From: Aureobasidium sp. EXF-3400
Lineage: Eukaryota > Ascomycota > Dothideomycetes > Dothideales > Saccotheciaceae
Length of the DNA stretch: 38,803 nucleotides
Assembly: GCA_024195585.1 (NCBI GenBank)
Contig: SWBL01000410.1
Span: 1 to 38,803, forward strand
Direction: 5' to 3'
Numbering within the stretch: the first letter of the stretch is position 1; each line of letters opens with the position of its first letter. This document shows, piece by piece, positions 10,984-21,778 of the stretch. The translations under genes and the position numbers were made by a program. The notes beneath the pieces were generated by a model. The model was not told the origin of the DNA and did not search any database. It saw nothing but the letters and a program-made list of their open reading frames with translations.

Positions 10984-12341
10984 TCAAGTCTCTTCCTCCT
11001 CACCCTGATCTTCATCCTGGCCAGGCATCATCATACGCTTTGTGAGCACCGCCCTGGCATGTGCGAAGATATTGAAGAGCCAGATGATAAACACCAGAAT
11101 ACTCATTATGCTTCCTACCCACTGAATACCTTGACTCTCCAACTGCTGACCAATGTTGATAGTCGCAATCGTGAAACCCACGTTGGGGAAGACAAGAGCC
11201 CAGTTTACGAGACTGAAGGACATTTTCTTGATGCCGTACAACACAGAGATGATCGCGATCGCAAACCACCAGAATGCAATCATCCAGATGAAGATACTGA
11301 CGAAAAGAGCCATGGCCTTCAATGCTGGGATAGCCATGGGGTTGGTGGCGAAGTAGCCATAACCCTCAGGTAGTGCCTTGGACATACCGATCAAAGCCAA
11401 GATAGTGAAGCCAGGAGGACCGACGCAAATGAACATGCCAGGTCGTGCGTTTGGTGGTGGGAGTCCGTATTCCATCAGTCTGACAATCATGACTGCATAA
11501 AGGCAGACTGCAATCGTCCAGCCCAATCCTTGACTTGCCACACCTGCGACGATTATGGGTAACCTCGACTCTGGCGGTTGGTTGCTAGCGATGATGTTTG
11601 CGAGTGTTCCAGACAGCATGACAGGGAAGATAGGCAGAATCCAAGATGGTGCCATGGACTTAACCAGCAATTGCTTCGCCATGAAGAGGTACCAGTACTG
11701 GAAGATGGCAACAAGTAAAGTACAGGCAAAATAGATCCAGAACAAGACACGAAGGACCACGATGAGCCATGGTCCAACATTGCCCACACCATAGTTGTTC
11801 ATGCCTCCAATGATGGTCGGCAACGAAAGCCAGAATGTTGGGAAGAAGAGGGCTTCCGAAGGGTGCTTGAGAGACTTGTGGAAAGATCCAGGATACATGA
11901 TGAATCGAGCTGTAATGGCCGCGCAGAGGATGACAAACAGTACAAGATCGAAGATATAGACTATAGTTCCAATGGTCATGAGTCCTGTGAATTTGTGTGG
12001 TTGAACACTGAGTAATGTAGCGAAGCCGCCAGTGGACATCGTGAGTGTGAACCAGGCCCATGTGAAACTTGAAGATGGTCAGGAAGGTACACAAATGTCA
12101 GGATCTCTCTCAGCACTTACTGCCTCAGTCGCTCCTTGAGAGTGATTTCCTTGTCTGTGCCTTCCGGAGCCGCATCTGAGATGCGCCTGTGGTGATGCGG
12201 TCTTCGGTGTGCAATCTGTTTTTCCAGATCCTTCAGTCTAGGTTCCAGTCCTTCGCCGGAGCTATTCGTCTCTTTTGATTCATGGCTCAGTTCGCTGGGT
12301 GCATTGCTTCCAGCTTGGTTCTCTCGCCTCCGGAATGCCAT
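10984..12341 (-). CDS. C4-dicarboxylate/malate or sulfite transporter, TDT (Mae1/SLAC1) family
   Basis: Two exons on the minus strand: 12341-12121 and 12067-10984, giving 434 aa; the intron is 53 bp with a GTAAGT donor. The N-terminal 75 residues are charged and His-rich. The splice then restores RHFTWAWFTLTMSTGGFATL, the entry helix of the TDT family. About ten hydrophobic segments follow, including ...FWLSLPTIIGGMNNYG and MFICVGPPGFTILALIGMS. The C-terminus is a short acidic tail after ...AHARAVLTKRMM. TDT members export or import malate and other dicarboxylates (fission yeast Mae1) or sulfite (Ssu1); here the sequence looks closer to the Mae1-like group, but the substrate is not proven. 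Likely plasma membrane. Confidence 0.87.
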
Positions 12342-13033
12342 CTAGACCAGATATGTAGTGATACGTCTTTTCCTGGAAGGCGGATGTCGATTTGATGAAC
12401 ACTTAGATATTAAAAATTATAACGAGTAATGCGCAAGAAATTATCGGTGCAAAAAGTCAAAGAACCTAGATGGATAGAAAACAAGAGAGAGATAGAGTTA
12501 TAGAAGACCCAAGAGCCTCTTCGGCGATACCTACCTCAAAATCATGTCTATTTGACCGTAAGTCAGGAACCATTATGATGTCGCCGTTCCGCGGAATCGA
12601 TGGCGACAAGAAAACCGTCAGGGTGTTTTGCTAAAAGTTGAAAGTTGCATGGAGAGGTGGGTCAAAATATTGTCGGTGATGACGTTGCTTTTGGTTGAAC
12701 ATTTGTCGTAGAATCGGCCCTAACCTCGAAATACCTAGTTTGACATTCTTAAGAAGACTGTCACTACTTTTGATTATTTGTATTTAGTTCTAGTAATTCA
12801 TCTCCCACCTTACTGTGTTCAAACGGAATTCGAAATGCATGCTGTTCACTGGTGGCCGTAGAAAGACCTTGGGAGCAGGCAGATCGGGTACTCTCGGCGA
12901 GTCAGATAAGCATGTTTGAAGCGACTTGGCAACGCGAATTGTTTTCGTAGTCGGAAGGACCGGGTTGAGGAATCTTGGATGAGCGCATCCAGAGACAGCC
13001 ATCAGGACCAGTCTGTATGGTGATAGAACTACC
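12342..13033. other. Intergenic upstream of the TDT transporter
   Basis: 692 bp between the NOSIP-like stop and the transporter start, both on the minus strand. It holds the transporter promoter and the 3' UTR of the NOSIP-like gene. Frames inside it are short and not protein-like. Confidence 0.45.
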
Positions 13034-14150
13034 CTAGACCTGGAAAGCCAAACCAGTTTTCTTGACCATGTTGTTGCCTCCTCCAGCAAAGCCAGTGCCT
13101 TCGGAGCTGATCTCTACTAGACCCGGTCTGATCTTCTCTTTCTCCTCTTTGCCTTCTTTCTTTTCGCGCTTCTTCTCAGTGACGTTGGTCTGACAGACGT
13201 AACATCTTATCACGCCGACCTCTGCTGTTGCATCGTGAGCGTCCTTTTCTGATGGCTTCATGAACTTGGCAGCACAAGGTTTACAAAGGACATGGCCGCA
13301 AGGCTTAGCCAGAGTTGCTTTTGTAGAGTTGGTTAGTGCCTTTTTGCACGAAGGACACGAGCGGACAAGGTCATTAGATGTTTCGGTTTTCTCTTCGGTG
13401 AAGTGAACAGAGACTAGCAACTTCAAGGAAAAGTCGTGAGGTTTGTCGAGAGTTGAAGCCGGACATTGTGGGTTTGACTTGGTCGGTTTAGTCGCAGCAG
13501 TTGAACTTGACGGAGTTAGGGAGGGAATCCAGAAGGAAGTGGCAGCTTTCTGGTCGATAGGATTTTGATCGTCCTTCTTCAACTTGGTGTTCTGGCTGCC
13601 AAGACGCATAAGCTCGTCTTCATCAATCTCCAACTTGCGCTTGGTGCCTTTGTTGTCAGAGGATTGTTCTTCGACGATGACCTTGCCAGCTTCTCGTCCG
13701 ATGATGTGTCTGGCGGCAGCATTGCCAGGACCGAGTTTACTGTTCAAGCCCTGCTGGACGAGCTCGAAGTCTTGCACGGCACGCTCCTTCTCTTGTTCTC
13801 TCTTGATCTGATCACTCTCGGCTTCCTCTTGCTTCTTTTGGATGTATTCTTTGTCCAGACGCTTGATGTCCTTCTTCTGGGCGAGCAGGTTCGAGAGGGC
13901 GCATTCTCGGCAGAAGAGATGGCCGTGGGAGGGGCAAGACACAGGATCGCGAGCAGGCAATAGACAGAGACGACAGGAACCGAAGGGAAGAAATGAGTCT
14001 CGCGTAAGTCGGGTAGATTTTGAGCCCCAAGTGCCCTTCAGCTCGGCACGCTCGTGGGCTGTGAAGAAGGCGAGCGATGTATTGTGCTTACCTTTTGGAA
14101 TATCAGTTGAATGCTACAGAGAGACAAGACGTCGACGTACTATGCGACAT
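13034..14150 (-). CDS. NOSIP-like RING/U-box protein (spliceosome-associated E3 candidate)
   Basis: Two exons: a 10-nt first exon 14150-14141 and 14091-13034, giving 355 aa; the intron is 49 bp. The splice gives MSHSKHNTSLAFFTAHERAE, the hallmark N-terminus of the NOSIP family. It is followed by a split zinc-finger region starting C43-x2-C46 and continuing into the CPSHGHLFCRECALSNLL block. A charged helical middle follows. Then comes a C-terminal RING-like set CPSCKKAL...CGHVLCKPC...CYVCQ. The animal homologue binds nitric oxide synthase and has ubiquitin ligase activity; in fungi the family is more likely nuclear and spliceosome-linked (inference). It shares a 197-bp divergent promoter with tafazzin. 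Confidence 0.88.
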
Positions 14151-14347
14151 GATGGTAGAATGTGGATAGAAAGAAGGCGCGTAGATTGCGAGCGCGAAAA
14201 GAATGCGGTCATCGAGTGTGGAGCACGGCGCCACGTGGGTCGAAGTTGGCCAGCTAAGTTTGGAATGCTAAATAATGTTTCTCCCTCGTCGCCAATCGCT
14301 CCTCTGCTCTCGCACTGTCATGCTCTGAGTCTTGTTGAATACCAGCA
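14151..14347. promoter_or_regulatory. Short divergent promoter, NOSIP-like / tafazzin
   Basis: Only 197 bp separate the two start codons, so both genes must be driven from one compact region. It contains a CACGTG E-box-like palindrome (about 14232-14237). I cannot assign a factor. Confidence 0.5.
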
Positions 14348-15646
14348 ATGGCTGCTCCTGACGCTCCTGATCAGCCTTCGATGCTCTGGCGAACCGGCTC
14401 CTCCATCATCACTGGTGCTACAGGCTTCCTTTGCCGTACATTTCTTGTTGGCCTAAACAGGCTCGAGGTGAAAGGCTTTGACAAGTTTATGCAACTTCTC
14501 GATGAGCGCGCAGACGTGGACGGTAGAACCAAGGGTCTCATAACCGGTATGTATTCTTTCATTCGCTTTGCGAAGACCTCGAGACTGACTGCTTCCAGTT
14601 TCAAATCATACTAGTGTGTACGTACGTACACCCTTGCTCAGGATGAGACACAACTTGAGTGCTGACTCCGGCATACAGTATGGATGATCCTATCATGTGG
14701 GGCGTCTTGCCATACAAGTACCACTGGAATCCGAACAATGTTCGTTGGAGTCTTGCCAGCCACGATCTGGCTTTCCAGAACAAGTATGTAATGAATTGCA
14801 TTGCTCGGGTACCGTCTAATCGTTGCGCACAGGTTCACCTCCCTGTTCTTCAGTCTGGGAAACACTCTTCCATGCCATCGACTGGCACACTCTCCACACG
14901 GTGGTCTCTTCCAACCCACCATGACCCAAGCCATTCGTCTCCTCTCCGCTGGCCCCTTCGCCGCTCCTACCGCTACCCCGGCATCGCTCTCGTTGAAGAG
15001 TCCTAATATCACCGATCCCTTCTCAGACGCACACCTCACATACAGCACCGACGGTCACGACACATTCCCTGCTCCCTCGGCTTACACTTCGAGGAGACAC
15101 GCCTGGGTTCATATCTTTCCCGAAGGCAGGGTTCACCAGAAAGAAGACAAGACTATGCGCTACTTCAAATGGGGTGTCTCACGCCTGATTCTGGAATCCG
15201 AGCCTGCACCAGATCTCGTACCCTTGTTCATTGAAGGTTTCGATTCAGTTATGCACGAGAGTCGCGGTTTCCCACGACCTGTTCCACGAGGAGGCAAAGA
15301 CGTCTGCGTCACTTTCGGCGATAAGATCGATACAGGAGACGCTTTCCGCGACCTGAGAGACAGATGGGCAGCTTTGAAAGAACAAGCAGTTCAAGGAGGA
15401 GCAGAAAGCAGCGAGCTCGGTGTTATTAGCGACGAACAGTTGATGCACGGAGCAGAGGCTGTGCGTTTGCGAAAAGAGTGTACCATGCGCGTTAGAGATG
15501 CAGTGCTAGCCGTGCGAAGGACCAGAGGCTGGCCTGACGAGGATCCTAAATGTGGTCTGATCGAGACCTGGGCCATGGAAGGCGCTGGCGAACAAGGCAC
15601 TGGAGAAGGGAAAATGGCCGATGGATCTTACACAAAAGACACGTAA
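14348..15646 (+). CDS. TAZ1: Tafazzin, monolysocardiolipin/phospholipid transacylase
   Basis: Four exons: 14348-14546, a 19-nt exon 14599-14617, 14679-14783 and 14833-15646, giving 378 aa. The enzyme remodels cardiolipin by acyl transfer between phospholipids at mitochondrial membranes. The PlsC-type HX4D motif (H70 to D75, SNHTSVMDD) is assembled across introns 1 and 2, with most of it on the 19-nt exon. The second acyltransferase motif FPEGRVHQ lies at about 203-210, followed by VPLFIEGFDSVMHE. The block QNKFTSLFFSLGNTLPCHRL, formed over intron 3, is typical of tafazzins. An insert of about 50 residues between the motifs (about 145-195) is common in fungal forms. Yeast Taz1 is 381 aa, so the length fits. 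The last 30 residues are poorly conserved. Confidence 0.93.
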
Positions 15647-16452
15647 AAGAGGGAGCAGCATGACTGGATCTCGGCGTGCCATTGGCCATTCACATGTTGC
15701 ATTATATTTCGCTCATCGAATAGACTTGCGTTACTGGTTAGAGCGCGACAAATGTTATAAATGGTTGGAAACATGTTTGCGCCTAAGAGTCGTTGTGAGC
15801 AGATAGCAAAAAGCAAGATACGCGTTGAACGACGCGTGCGGACCTCCGGCAGGCGCTAAAGTCTGTCACATTCTTGATATTATCGGCCTTTCCTCACACT
15901 GTGACAGAAGGCAAGATTCCAACTCAGAATGATACACAACATGTCTTGAAGCCAGAAGGAAACTGAAGATTATTTGTTGACGTGTCAACTCTGCTAAGGA
16001 ATCCCTCCTGTCACGAAAAAGTTTTTGTAAATAACGAAGTGTGACATACTTTTCCATGAAGAGGAAGGAACGTGTCGATGAGCAAACATAAAAATTTAGC
16101 GGGCGGAAGGGGTGGCTGAGCTCAGCTACAAATGCGTCAGAATCCCCATCGCGCTGTTTCCTTCGGCTTGTGCACCTTCCTCATCTTTCGTTCTCAAATA
16201 TTCGCATAGTCTGCAGGCTACGCACATCGACATTACCCCCGCCGCCAAGAAGATTTGCCCGACTATCGATTGCTACCCGGACCACTTTTTGCCCAATTGA
16301 GCAAACAGCGCGTTGGAGCTGTGAACAAATTCTGGCCGTCACTTCCTTGTTTGTTTAAACCAATTGCTGTTGCTCGTGAGCCCTTGTGGCCAGGGCTCCG
16401 TATCACCTTTAAGCTGCTGCTTGTCGCCTAACTCTCAATCACCAATCTTCAC
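15647..16452. other. Intergenic between tafazzin and NC2-alpha
   Basis: 806 bp. It holds the tafazzin 3' UTR, then a pyrimidine-rich stretch likely to be the NC2-alpha promoter and leader. No tRNA: a GGTTAGAGCGC segment near 15737 resembles an A box, but no B box follows. Confidence 0.5.
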
Positions 16453-17512
16453 ATGGACCAGTCATACGCCCCTCGGTCCCCCGAATTGTCCGGATACGCG
16501 CCTCGTTCTCCAGACTTGACCGCCTACCGACCAGCCTCTCCCCAAGGCCAGGACCTATACGCCCCCCAATCGCCCGATCTTTCTGGCTTGCAACAACCTC
16601 AGCAACTCTACACCCAACAAGCACCTGTTCATTCAAGCTTCGGCCTGGAACAGAACCAGCAACAACCACTGCATCAACAAATTCCTCAAACATACCCTCC
16701 TCAGCAGCCAGGTTACACACTAGCCCATCACTCTCTGCAACAACCCACGCAATCTTTCCAAGCCGACCCTTACCAACAGATCGGCTTTGGTCAACAACCC
16801 GCCTACCAACAGCAGTACCCTCCTTACCCAGAAATGCCTGTTCAGACCCGTAACAGGGGTGTGCGCACGCCCGCCGAGGTTGGAAGCTACAACTATGACA
16901 ACGGCAACGTCAAAGAGGAGGAACAGCCTGCATGGGAACACCCACAACCCATCGCACAGGCACAAACACCCGCTCGCCGCGGCAGAAAGCCGAAAAGCGA
17001 GACCGCAAATGGTGGTGCCCCTCCAACTCCAATGAAGAAGATGGATACTGGTGGTATCGAAGTCAAGACAAAGTTCCCTACTGCGAGGATAAAGCGCATC
17101 ATGCAGGCCGACGAGGATGTGGGCAAAGTGGCTCAAGTCACTCCAGTAGTAATGGGTACGTTTCCCTGTTCCTCTCTTTTTATTCTTATGCTTACTGACA
17201 TATTTTACAGCCAAAGCACTTGAGTTGTTTATGATCCGCCTCATCTCCGCCAGCGCAGGCGTCGCTAAACAGCGTGGCTCCAAGCGCGTCCTCTCTCAGC
17301 ACATGAAGTCCGCCGTAATGCAAGATGAACAATTCGACAACCTCCGAGACATTGTAGGCAGAGTGCCAGATGCTCCCGCAAAGGGCGCCAATGGCGATGA
17401 CTCTGAAGACGAAGACAGTGCTCCCAAGAAAGGCGCAGGCAGAGGAAGAAAGGCCGGCGCGGGAGCCGGTGCAGGCAGAGGAAAGAAGCGAAGAGATAGT
17501 GATGACTTCTGA
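16453..17512 (+). CDS. BUR6: Negative cofactor 2 alpha subunit (DRAP1/Bur6 type histone-fold protein)
   Basis: Two exons: 16453-17155 and 17211-17512, giving 334 aa; the intron is 55 bp and splits the histone fold. Residues about 205-288 form the NC2-alpha histone fold ([20 protein letters not shown], then [11 protein letters not shown]). With NC2-beta it binds TBP-DNA and blocks TFIIA/TFIIB, and so regulates RNA polymerase II start sites. The first 200 residues are an unusual Gln/Pro-rich extension opening with four Tyr-x-Pro-x-Ser-Pro units (see repeat entry) and including an AT-hook-like RRGRKPK at 175-181. The C-terminus is acidic, then Gly/Arg/Lys-rich (GRGRK, GRGKK). Yeast Bur6 is only about 142 aa, so most of the extra length is the disordered N-terminus. 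Confidence 0.9.
16465..16587 (+). repeat. Four Tyr-Pro-Ser-Pro units in the NC2-alpha N-terminus
   Basis: Codons 5-45 read as four related units: [30 protein letters not shown] and (L)[10 protein letters not shown]. The spacing is ten to eleven residues, each with the Tyr-x-Pro-x-Ser-Pro pattern. Confidence 0.8.
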
Positions 17513-18246
17513 TGACCTTCAAGAAAGCATGAAAGTTGAATGTACGAGCGGATACAGCTGAGAGCAGGCATAATGTTTCGTATGTCGCCTGATAGCAAAA
17601 ACATGATACCCTGATCACCTTTCTGCCAGCCTTTACCCATAATCAAAGTGAATAAAACGTCATAGGATTGTTGATCTCTCATAAATCGTTATTCTTACTT
17701 GCTATCTGTGAAACAAGATAAAGTGCTCTGGAAGCGAAATGACTTGGCTGAGACAAGACACGAGAACAAGCAATATGGAAAAGGAAGGACATCATAATCC
17801 CCAGCCGAAGCAATAAATAGAAACAGAGACAATTAGGAGTGAAAAGCGATATATAAGAAGAAACGAAATCTCAATTTCAATATAGTCAAGTCCCTATAAA
17901 AAGGAGAAGGAATAAAAGCTATGGTATCTTTCGAGAAAAACAGAATATCGACAAAGAAGAACTGTAGGAAGAAACAAGTACAGCCTCAGACAAGAAGACA
18001 TGTGCTTTCTGTAGAACAGAAGAAACAAAGAAAATGGCGTTTTTCTCGTAAGATGTGATGGGATATGTCTCCCATCACGGTAGACAAATGAAATGGGTGA
18101 TCTGGGAGGTCTGTGTTGAGATTGCGGCAGCGGCTTTTCGGGTATATTCTGGTGCCGGCTTGGGTCTGACTGAGTTTGTGTGTTGCTGATTTAGATTCTG
18201 GAGGAGGTGCTGGGGGAGTGTGCTGTCGAGTGTGGTGTACAATGCT
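17513..18246. other. Convergent 3' intergenic region, A-rich
   Basis: 734 bp between stop codons of converging genes. The middle (about 17750-18050) is strongly purine/A-rich on the plus strand, consistent with 3' UTR sequence of the minus-strand gene. No coding or RNA gene recognised. Confidence 0.5.
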
Positions 18247-19186
18247 CTAGTCTTCCAGCTCCAAGATGCGCTTAACGACAGAGACCTCAGCATGGCCACG
18301 CATGTTCTTCATGCGATGGCACCAAACGACCTGACCGTCTTGGAACAAGAACTCGCCGCCAATCTGGAGCAAGTTGCCGCCCTTGAATTTGGTAGCACCT
18401 TTTGCCTTGGCCATGGTTGTCCATTGCTTAAGCTGCCATTGGTTGAAAGAAATGTCCTTCATGTATTCTGGTCTCTTGGGTCCTGCCAAATTCAAAGTGA
18501 GGGTCATGCCCAGAGCCTTGTAGAGTTTACGTGATGGGTCGGCGAAGATGGGGAAGGGGCAGCCAGTGGCTTGCTTGTAGAAGGGGATCATGGATGGTGA
18601 GCCACAGCCAATGACGATGATGTTTGTAGGAACGGCCATGGTGTAGTAAGCCTGCATGGTGATGGCCTCGGCAATGGCTTTCATGTAAGCTTGACAGGCC
18701 TGCAGGAACAAAAGGTTAGCAACGGTTGCTGACATATGATTTCCAGGAGGTATAACTTACGCCGCAGAAAAAGTGTCGCACGAATATGATGAACTGTCTG
18801 TCGCCAATAGCGTCCAGACCTGTGAAGAAAGTGCTGAAGAGTCGCGAGGTACCGTTGGCATCGTACACAGGGACCTGACCAGCAACAGCGAGTTGTCCGC
18901 GATCGGGACACGCATCAGAGATATCTAAATCCTCACGGAAGCGTCCAAACCAGTCATCTGCGTCGGTGAAGGAGTGGTCGTACGAGGTAGTTGTCGCAGT
19001 ATCTGAAGTCGCACCTCCATGGCCATTGGCCGATAGTTGGGTAGGCGAGAAGATTGGCGAAGATGCAGGGGAGTCGTCCAATGATGAAACGGCACTGTTG
19101 CGACTGTTGACTCGCGAAAGAGAGGGCGACGAGATGGGAGACACGTCGTGATCGTGGTCGTGGTCTGGTATTTCGATGGTTGGCAT
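18247..19186 (-). CDS. AhpC/TSA (PRXL2-like) thioredoxin-fold protein
   Basis: Two exons: 19186-18761 and 18699-18247, giving 292 aa; the intron is 61 bp with a GTAAGT donor. The N-terminal 80 residues are a Ser-rich disordered region with a His-Asp repeat (HDHDHD). The rest is an AhpC/TSA-type thioredoxin fold: GDRQFIIFVRHFFCG then ACQAYMKAIAE, giving a CGAC active-site-like motif (C141, C144) split exactly by the intron. Next comes NIIVIGCGSPSMIPFYKQ, then PFPIFADPSRKLYKALGM. The family is similar to peroxiredoxin-like 2 proteins; a thiol redox role is likely but not proven. The start was placed at the first ATG (19186); the open frame continues to 19228 only through a GTG. Confidence 0.82.
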
Positions 19187-21180
19187 ATTTGAGGCTCGGC
19201 GATCCAAGACCGCTAGTTTGTGAGGCACGGGCTGAAGGATTTCAGATTTAATAAGTGTATCGCGGGGAAGGCTTCAATAGGCGTTAGGTTTGGAGAGCGA
19301 GGGCGATGCAATTGGCCTTTTTGGACGGCGAGGTATAGCTGTGGACGCAAGGAGTATAGACGAGCGGGAGATAGAAGGAAACGAAGGTGAGGAGCGAGCA
19401 CAAGGCCGATAATAAGTTGGAGACAAAAACGTGCGTCACCAAAGTTGCGGATCGGTGGACTTGGTCCGAACTATATATCTCGGCGACGCAGCGTGCCATG
19501 CGTCTAGATCGACCAAGTTCCGGTGCCACCAGCTTCTCGCTCTCGACGGCGCTGAGCGGCCCGCCCGCTCTAATCCTGAACCGTGTCTGATTTGTGAATC
19601 GCGCACCAAGGTATCGCTGCGAAAAATCCCGTCGATAGGGGCAGCAACTGCCCTGCATTGCCATGTACCAATCTTTCGGTCCAAGGAGCCTCTCCAAACG
19701 ACGTGCCGTAACACAAGACCGCTCAACTTAGCTGATACTCGAGTCCTGTCACGCTGCAGTAGGGATGTCTTCACATGGCATCGTCTCACCTTGGTGGAGT
19801 ATGAACAGATCACTTCCTCAGCCAATGCAAAGCTCCGTCCATGGCTGCAGGTCCGGAAAGGGAAATGCCGCGGCCCAGCTGGGCTCTCGCAAGGGAAAAA
19901 AATCGTTAGAACTGAAATAGTTAGCTGGCACCAACCTTGAGGACTTGAGGCTTGCCCCGCAGGTGACCGAGATGTGGACAAAATGCTTGACGAAACGGTC
20001 CCCTTCTATTCTTCTACGCGACCATCGAAGAAGCAAACATGCGCAGGCTGCAGCTGGCGACCACGATCGTCGCCGAAGATGGCAATCTTGTAGTTAGAGA
20101 GATCCAAGACATCACTGACTACGTCGCTTTCGACCGAGCCACTGGGAGCACCCCGTTTCCCCAAGATCTACCTATCTTGTGAGCTTCAGTCATGGGCTGA
20201 ACATCGCAATTCAACACTGCGCTGGTCCCGTATGGCGGCGCGGGCGTCAACGCCTCCAGAAGGTCTGCGCTGGCGTTCTCACGGCCGATAGGGCTCTGCA
20301 GAGCTGGCCTCCTGCCGATTAGGAGAACAAGCTCTCGGACGGCAATTCTGCGACAAGCCCTTGTCGATGGACTCGAAAGGCTCGCTCCACTCGTGTATTT
20401 ATCCCACGCGGCAGCGGCACGCGTAAAACAACTGTCATGCAGGAAGCCCAGTCCAACTGATGGCTTTCCTCGCGCCAATAAAAGTGTGACGGAAGTACAT
20501 GTACGACTGCCCTTTCGAAAGTCCACGGAAAGGCCTCTCTACCAAAGTTCCGGTCATGCATAACATTATTGATAGGAAGCGCATGTCGTTCGTCTCTTGA
20601 TACAAGTACGCGATGTCGCTCAACCTTGTCTCTTCGACCCCGAGGTGGCTGGCGCCGAACACGTCTTTGACCGCGTTCATGACCGACAATTTATAAGTCA
20701 AAGGTCCACCTTCCGAGTTTGATCTAGTTTTGGTTTCTCTGATACAGCCGTGTGCAAACGCATGTACCGCGTATAGCTATGGAGATGCACAATACTCTCG
20801 AGAGATAGGACAGTATCCATCGAGAAGCAGTACAGTCCACACTCTCTTTGGTACATCTCTGAACTGAAAACCATTGTGCATTTTAATAGCTATACGCGCT
20901 GCATACTTTTGCACATGGGGAGGAGGTAGGACCTATAGAAGGTACCGTAGGACATGTACAGCTCTGACAGCCCAAGATAGACCAAGTGTTGTCCGTGGCT
21001 CTACATCTCGTAATCCTCATATAATCAGGGTCCATTGTAATACGTACACTGCAGGAACGTCTCTTGTCATCGGTCTGAACGACTTCTTGTATTCAAAGAT
21101 ATCTCCAAGCTGATCACAATTTCCAAGATGGGTTCCAAACTTAAGCGACACCAAATCGTCGCTCTATTCAAAACATATTC
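19187..21180. other. Two-kilobase region without a supported gene (contains MITE copy C)
   Basis: This is the longest gene-poor stretch in the window. The first few hundred bases are the promoter of the AhpC/TSA gene. Overlapping open frames lie at 19430-19980 and, on the minus strand, at 20119-20701, but none contains a motif I recognise and they interrupt one another. The minus-strand frame 20435-20701 looks the most protein-like, yet it has no clear partner exon. MITE copy C lies at 20747-20919. The region could hold a decayed gene. Confidence 0.45.
20747..20919 (+). mobile_element. MITE-like repeat, copy C (best preserved)
   Basis: 173 bp with terminal inverted repeats of about 47 bp (20747-20793 and 20873-20919). 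Within them the 13-bp CGCGTATAGCTAT (20768-20780) is perfectly inverted as ATAGCTATACGCG (20886-20898). TGCACAAT (20786-20793) is perfectly inverted as ATTGTGCA (20873-20880). The 5-nt spacers between these blocks are equal in both arms. The outer arms (CCGTGTGCAAACGCATGTAC against the complement of CTGCATACTTTTGCACATGG) are mostly matched. The 79-bp core has no open frame. No target-site duplication could be defined by eye. Confidence 0.85.
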
Positions 21181-21778
21181 TCAAGAGCCACCTTCCTTCT
21201 GCTGAGCACCAGGAATAGCTTCACACCAGCTGGGTCTGTTACGTGTATAGATCTCCATGCCAGGCTTGCCGAGGTTGTTGTAAGCATCCTCATCGTCGAT
21301 AGTGCCCATCTTCACAATGTTGATGCCATCTATAGCCTCTGCCTGTACATAGAGAACAGTAGGACACTTCTGGCAATAGTTGTACGTGACATCCTTGCCA
21401 CTATCTCCCTTTCGGGTAAACGTCTTCAGAGAGCCAGAGAGGATCTTGTACTTGTCGCTTGGGATCATGAGATTGTATGAGTTGGTGGTACCTAAAGTTA
21501 TGGATGGCACAGTTAGCATTACATCATAAGACAGATGGTGAAACACCATCGACTTTGCTTGACACCGCGAGATCGACAGTACAAGGTGTCGAGGTTGATA
21601 GTGTTTGATCGATGCTTACCAGATGTTTTGCGGCAGGGAAGGCAGTGGCAGGCCGCCTGTCAACAGTCAGTCAACGGCCAGTCAATCGTACTCGGCTATC
21701 GAGACACCTTACCTTAGCTGCTGGCTCACCCTGGTATTCGAATGTGACATCGCCACAGAGACAGCTTCCTTTAGCCAT
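21181..21778 (-). CDS. GFA / CENP-V type zinc-binding protein (S-hydroxymethylglutathione synthase-like)
   Basis: Three exons: 21778-21713, 21656-21620 (37 nt) and 21491-21181, giving 137 aa; introns are 56 and 128 bp. The splices rebuild the seven-cysteine zinc signature of the GFA family: C6 and C8 in GSCLCG, then C25, C27 and C30 in AACHCLPCRKTSG, and C73 and C76 in YCQKC. The founding member catalyses or accelerates formation of S-hydroxymethylglutathione from formaldehyde and glutathione, though many members have unknown substrates. The size is typical of small fungal GFA proteins. A MITE copy flanks the gene on each side, C beyond its 3' end and D beyond its 5' end. Confidence 0.88.

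Noticed and set aside
15730..15790. tRNA-like segment with GGTTAGAGCGC resembling an A box
   Set aside because: No B box (GGTTCGANNCC) follows at the right distance and no cloverleaf could be drawn.
19436..19981. 181-codon minus-strand frame as a gene
   Set aside because: Composition is Arg/Ser-rich without motifs, it overlaps an equally long plus-strand frame, and it sits in the AhpC/TSA promoter.
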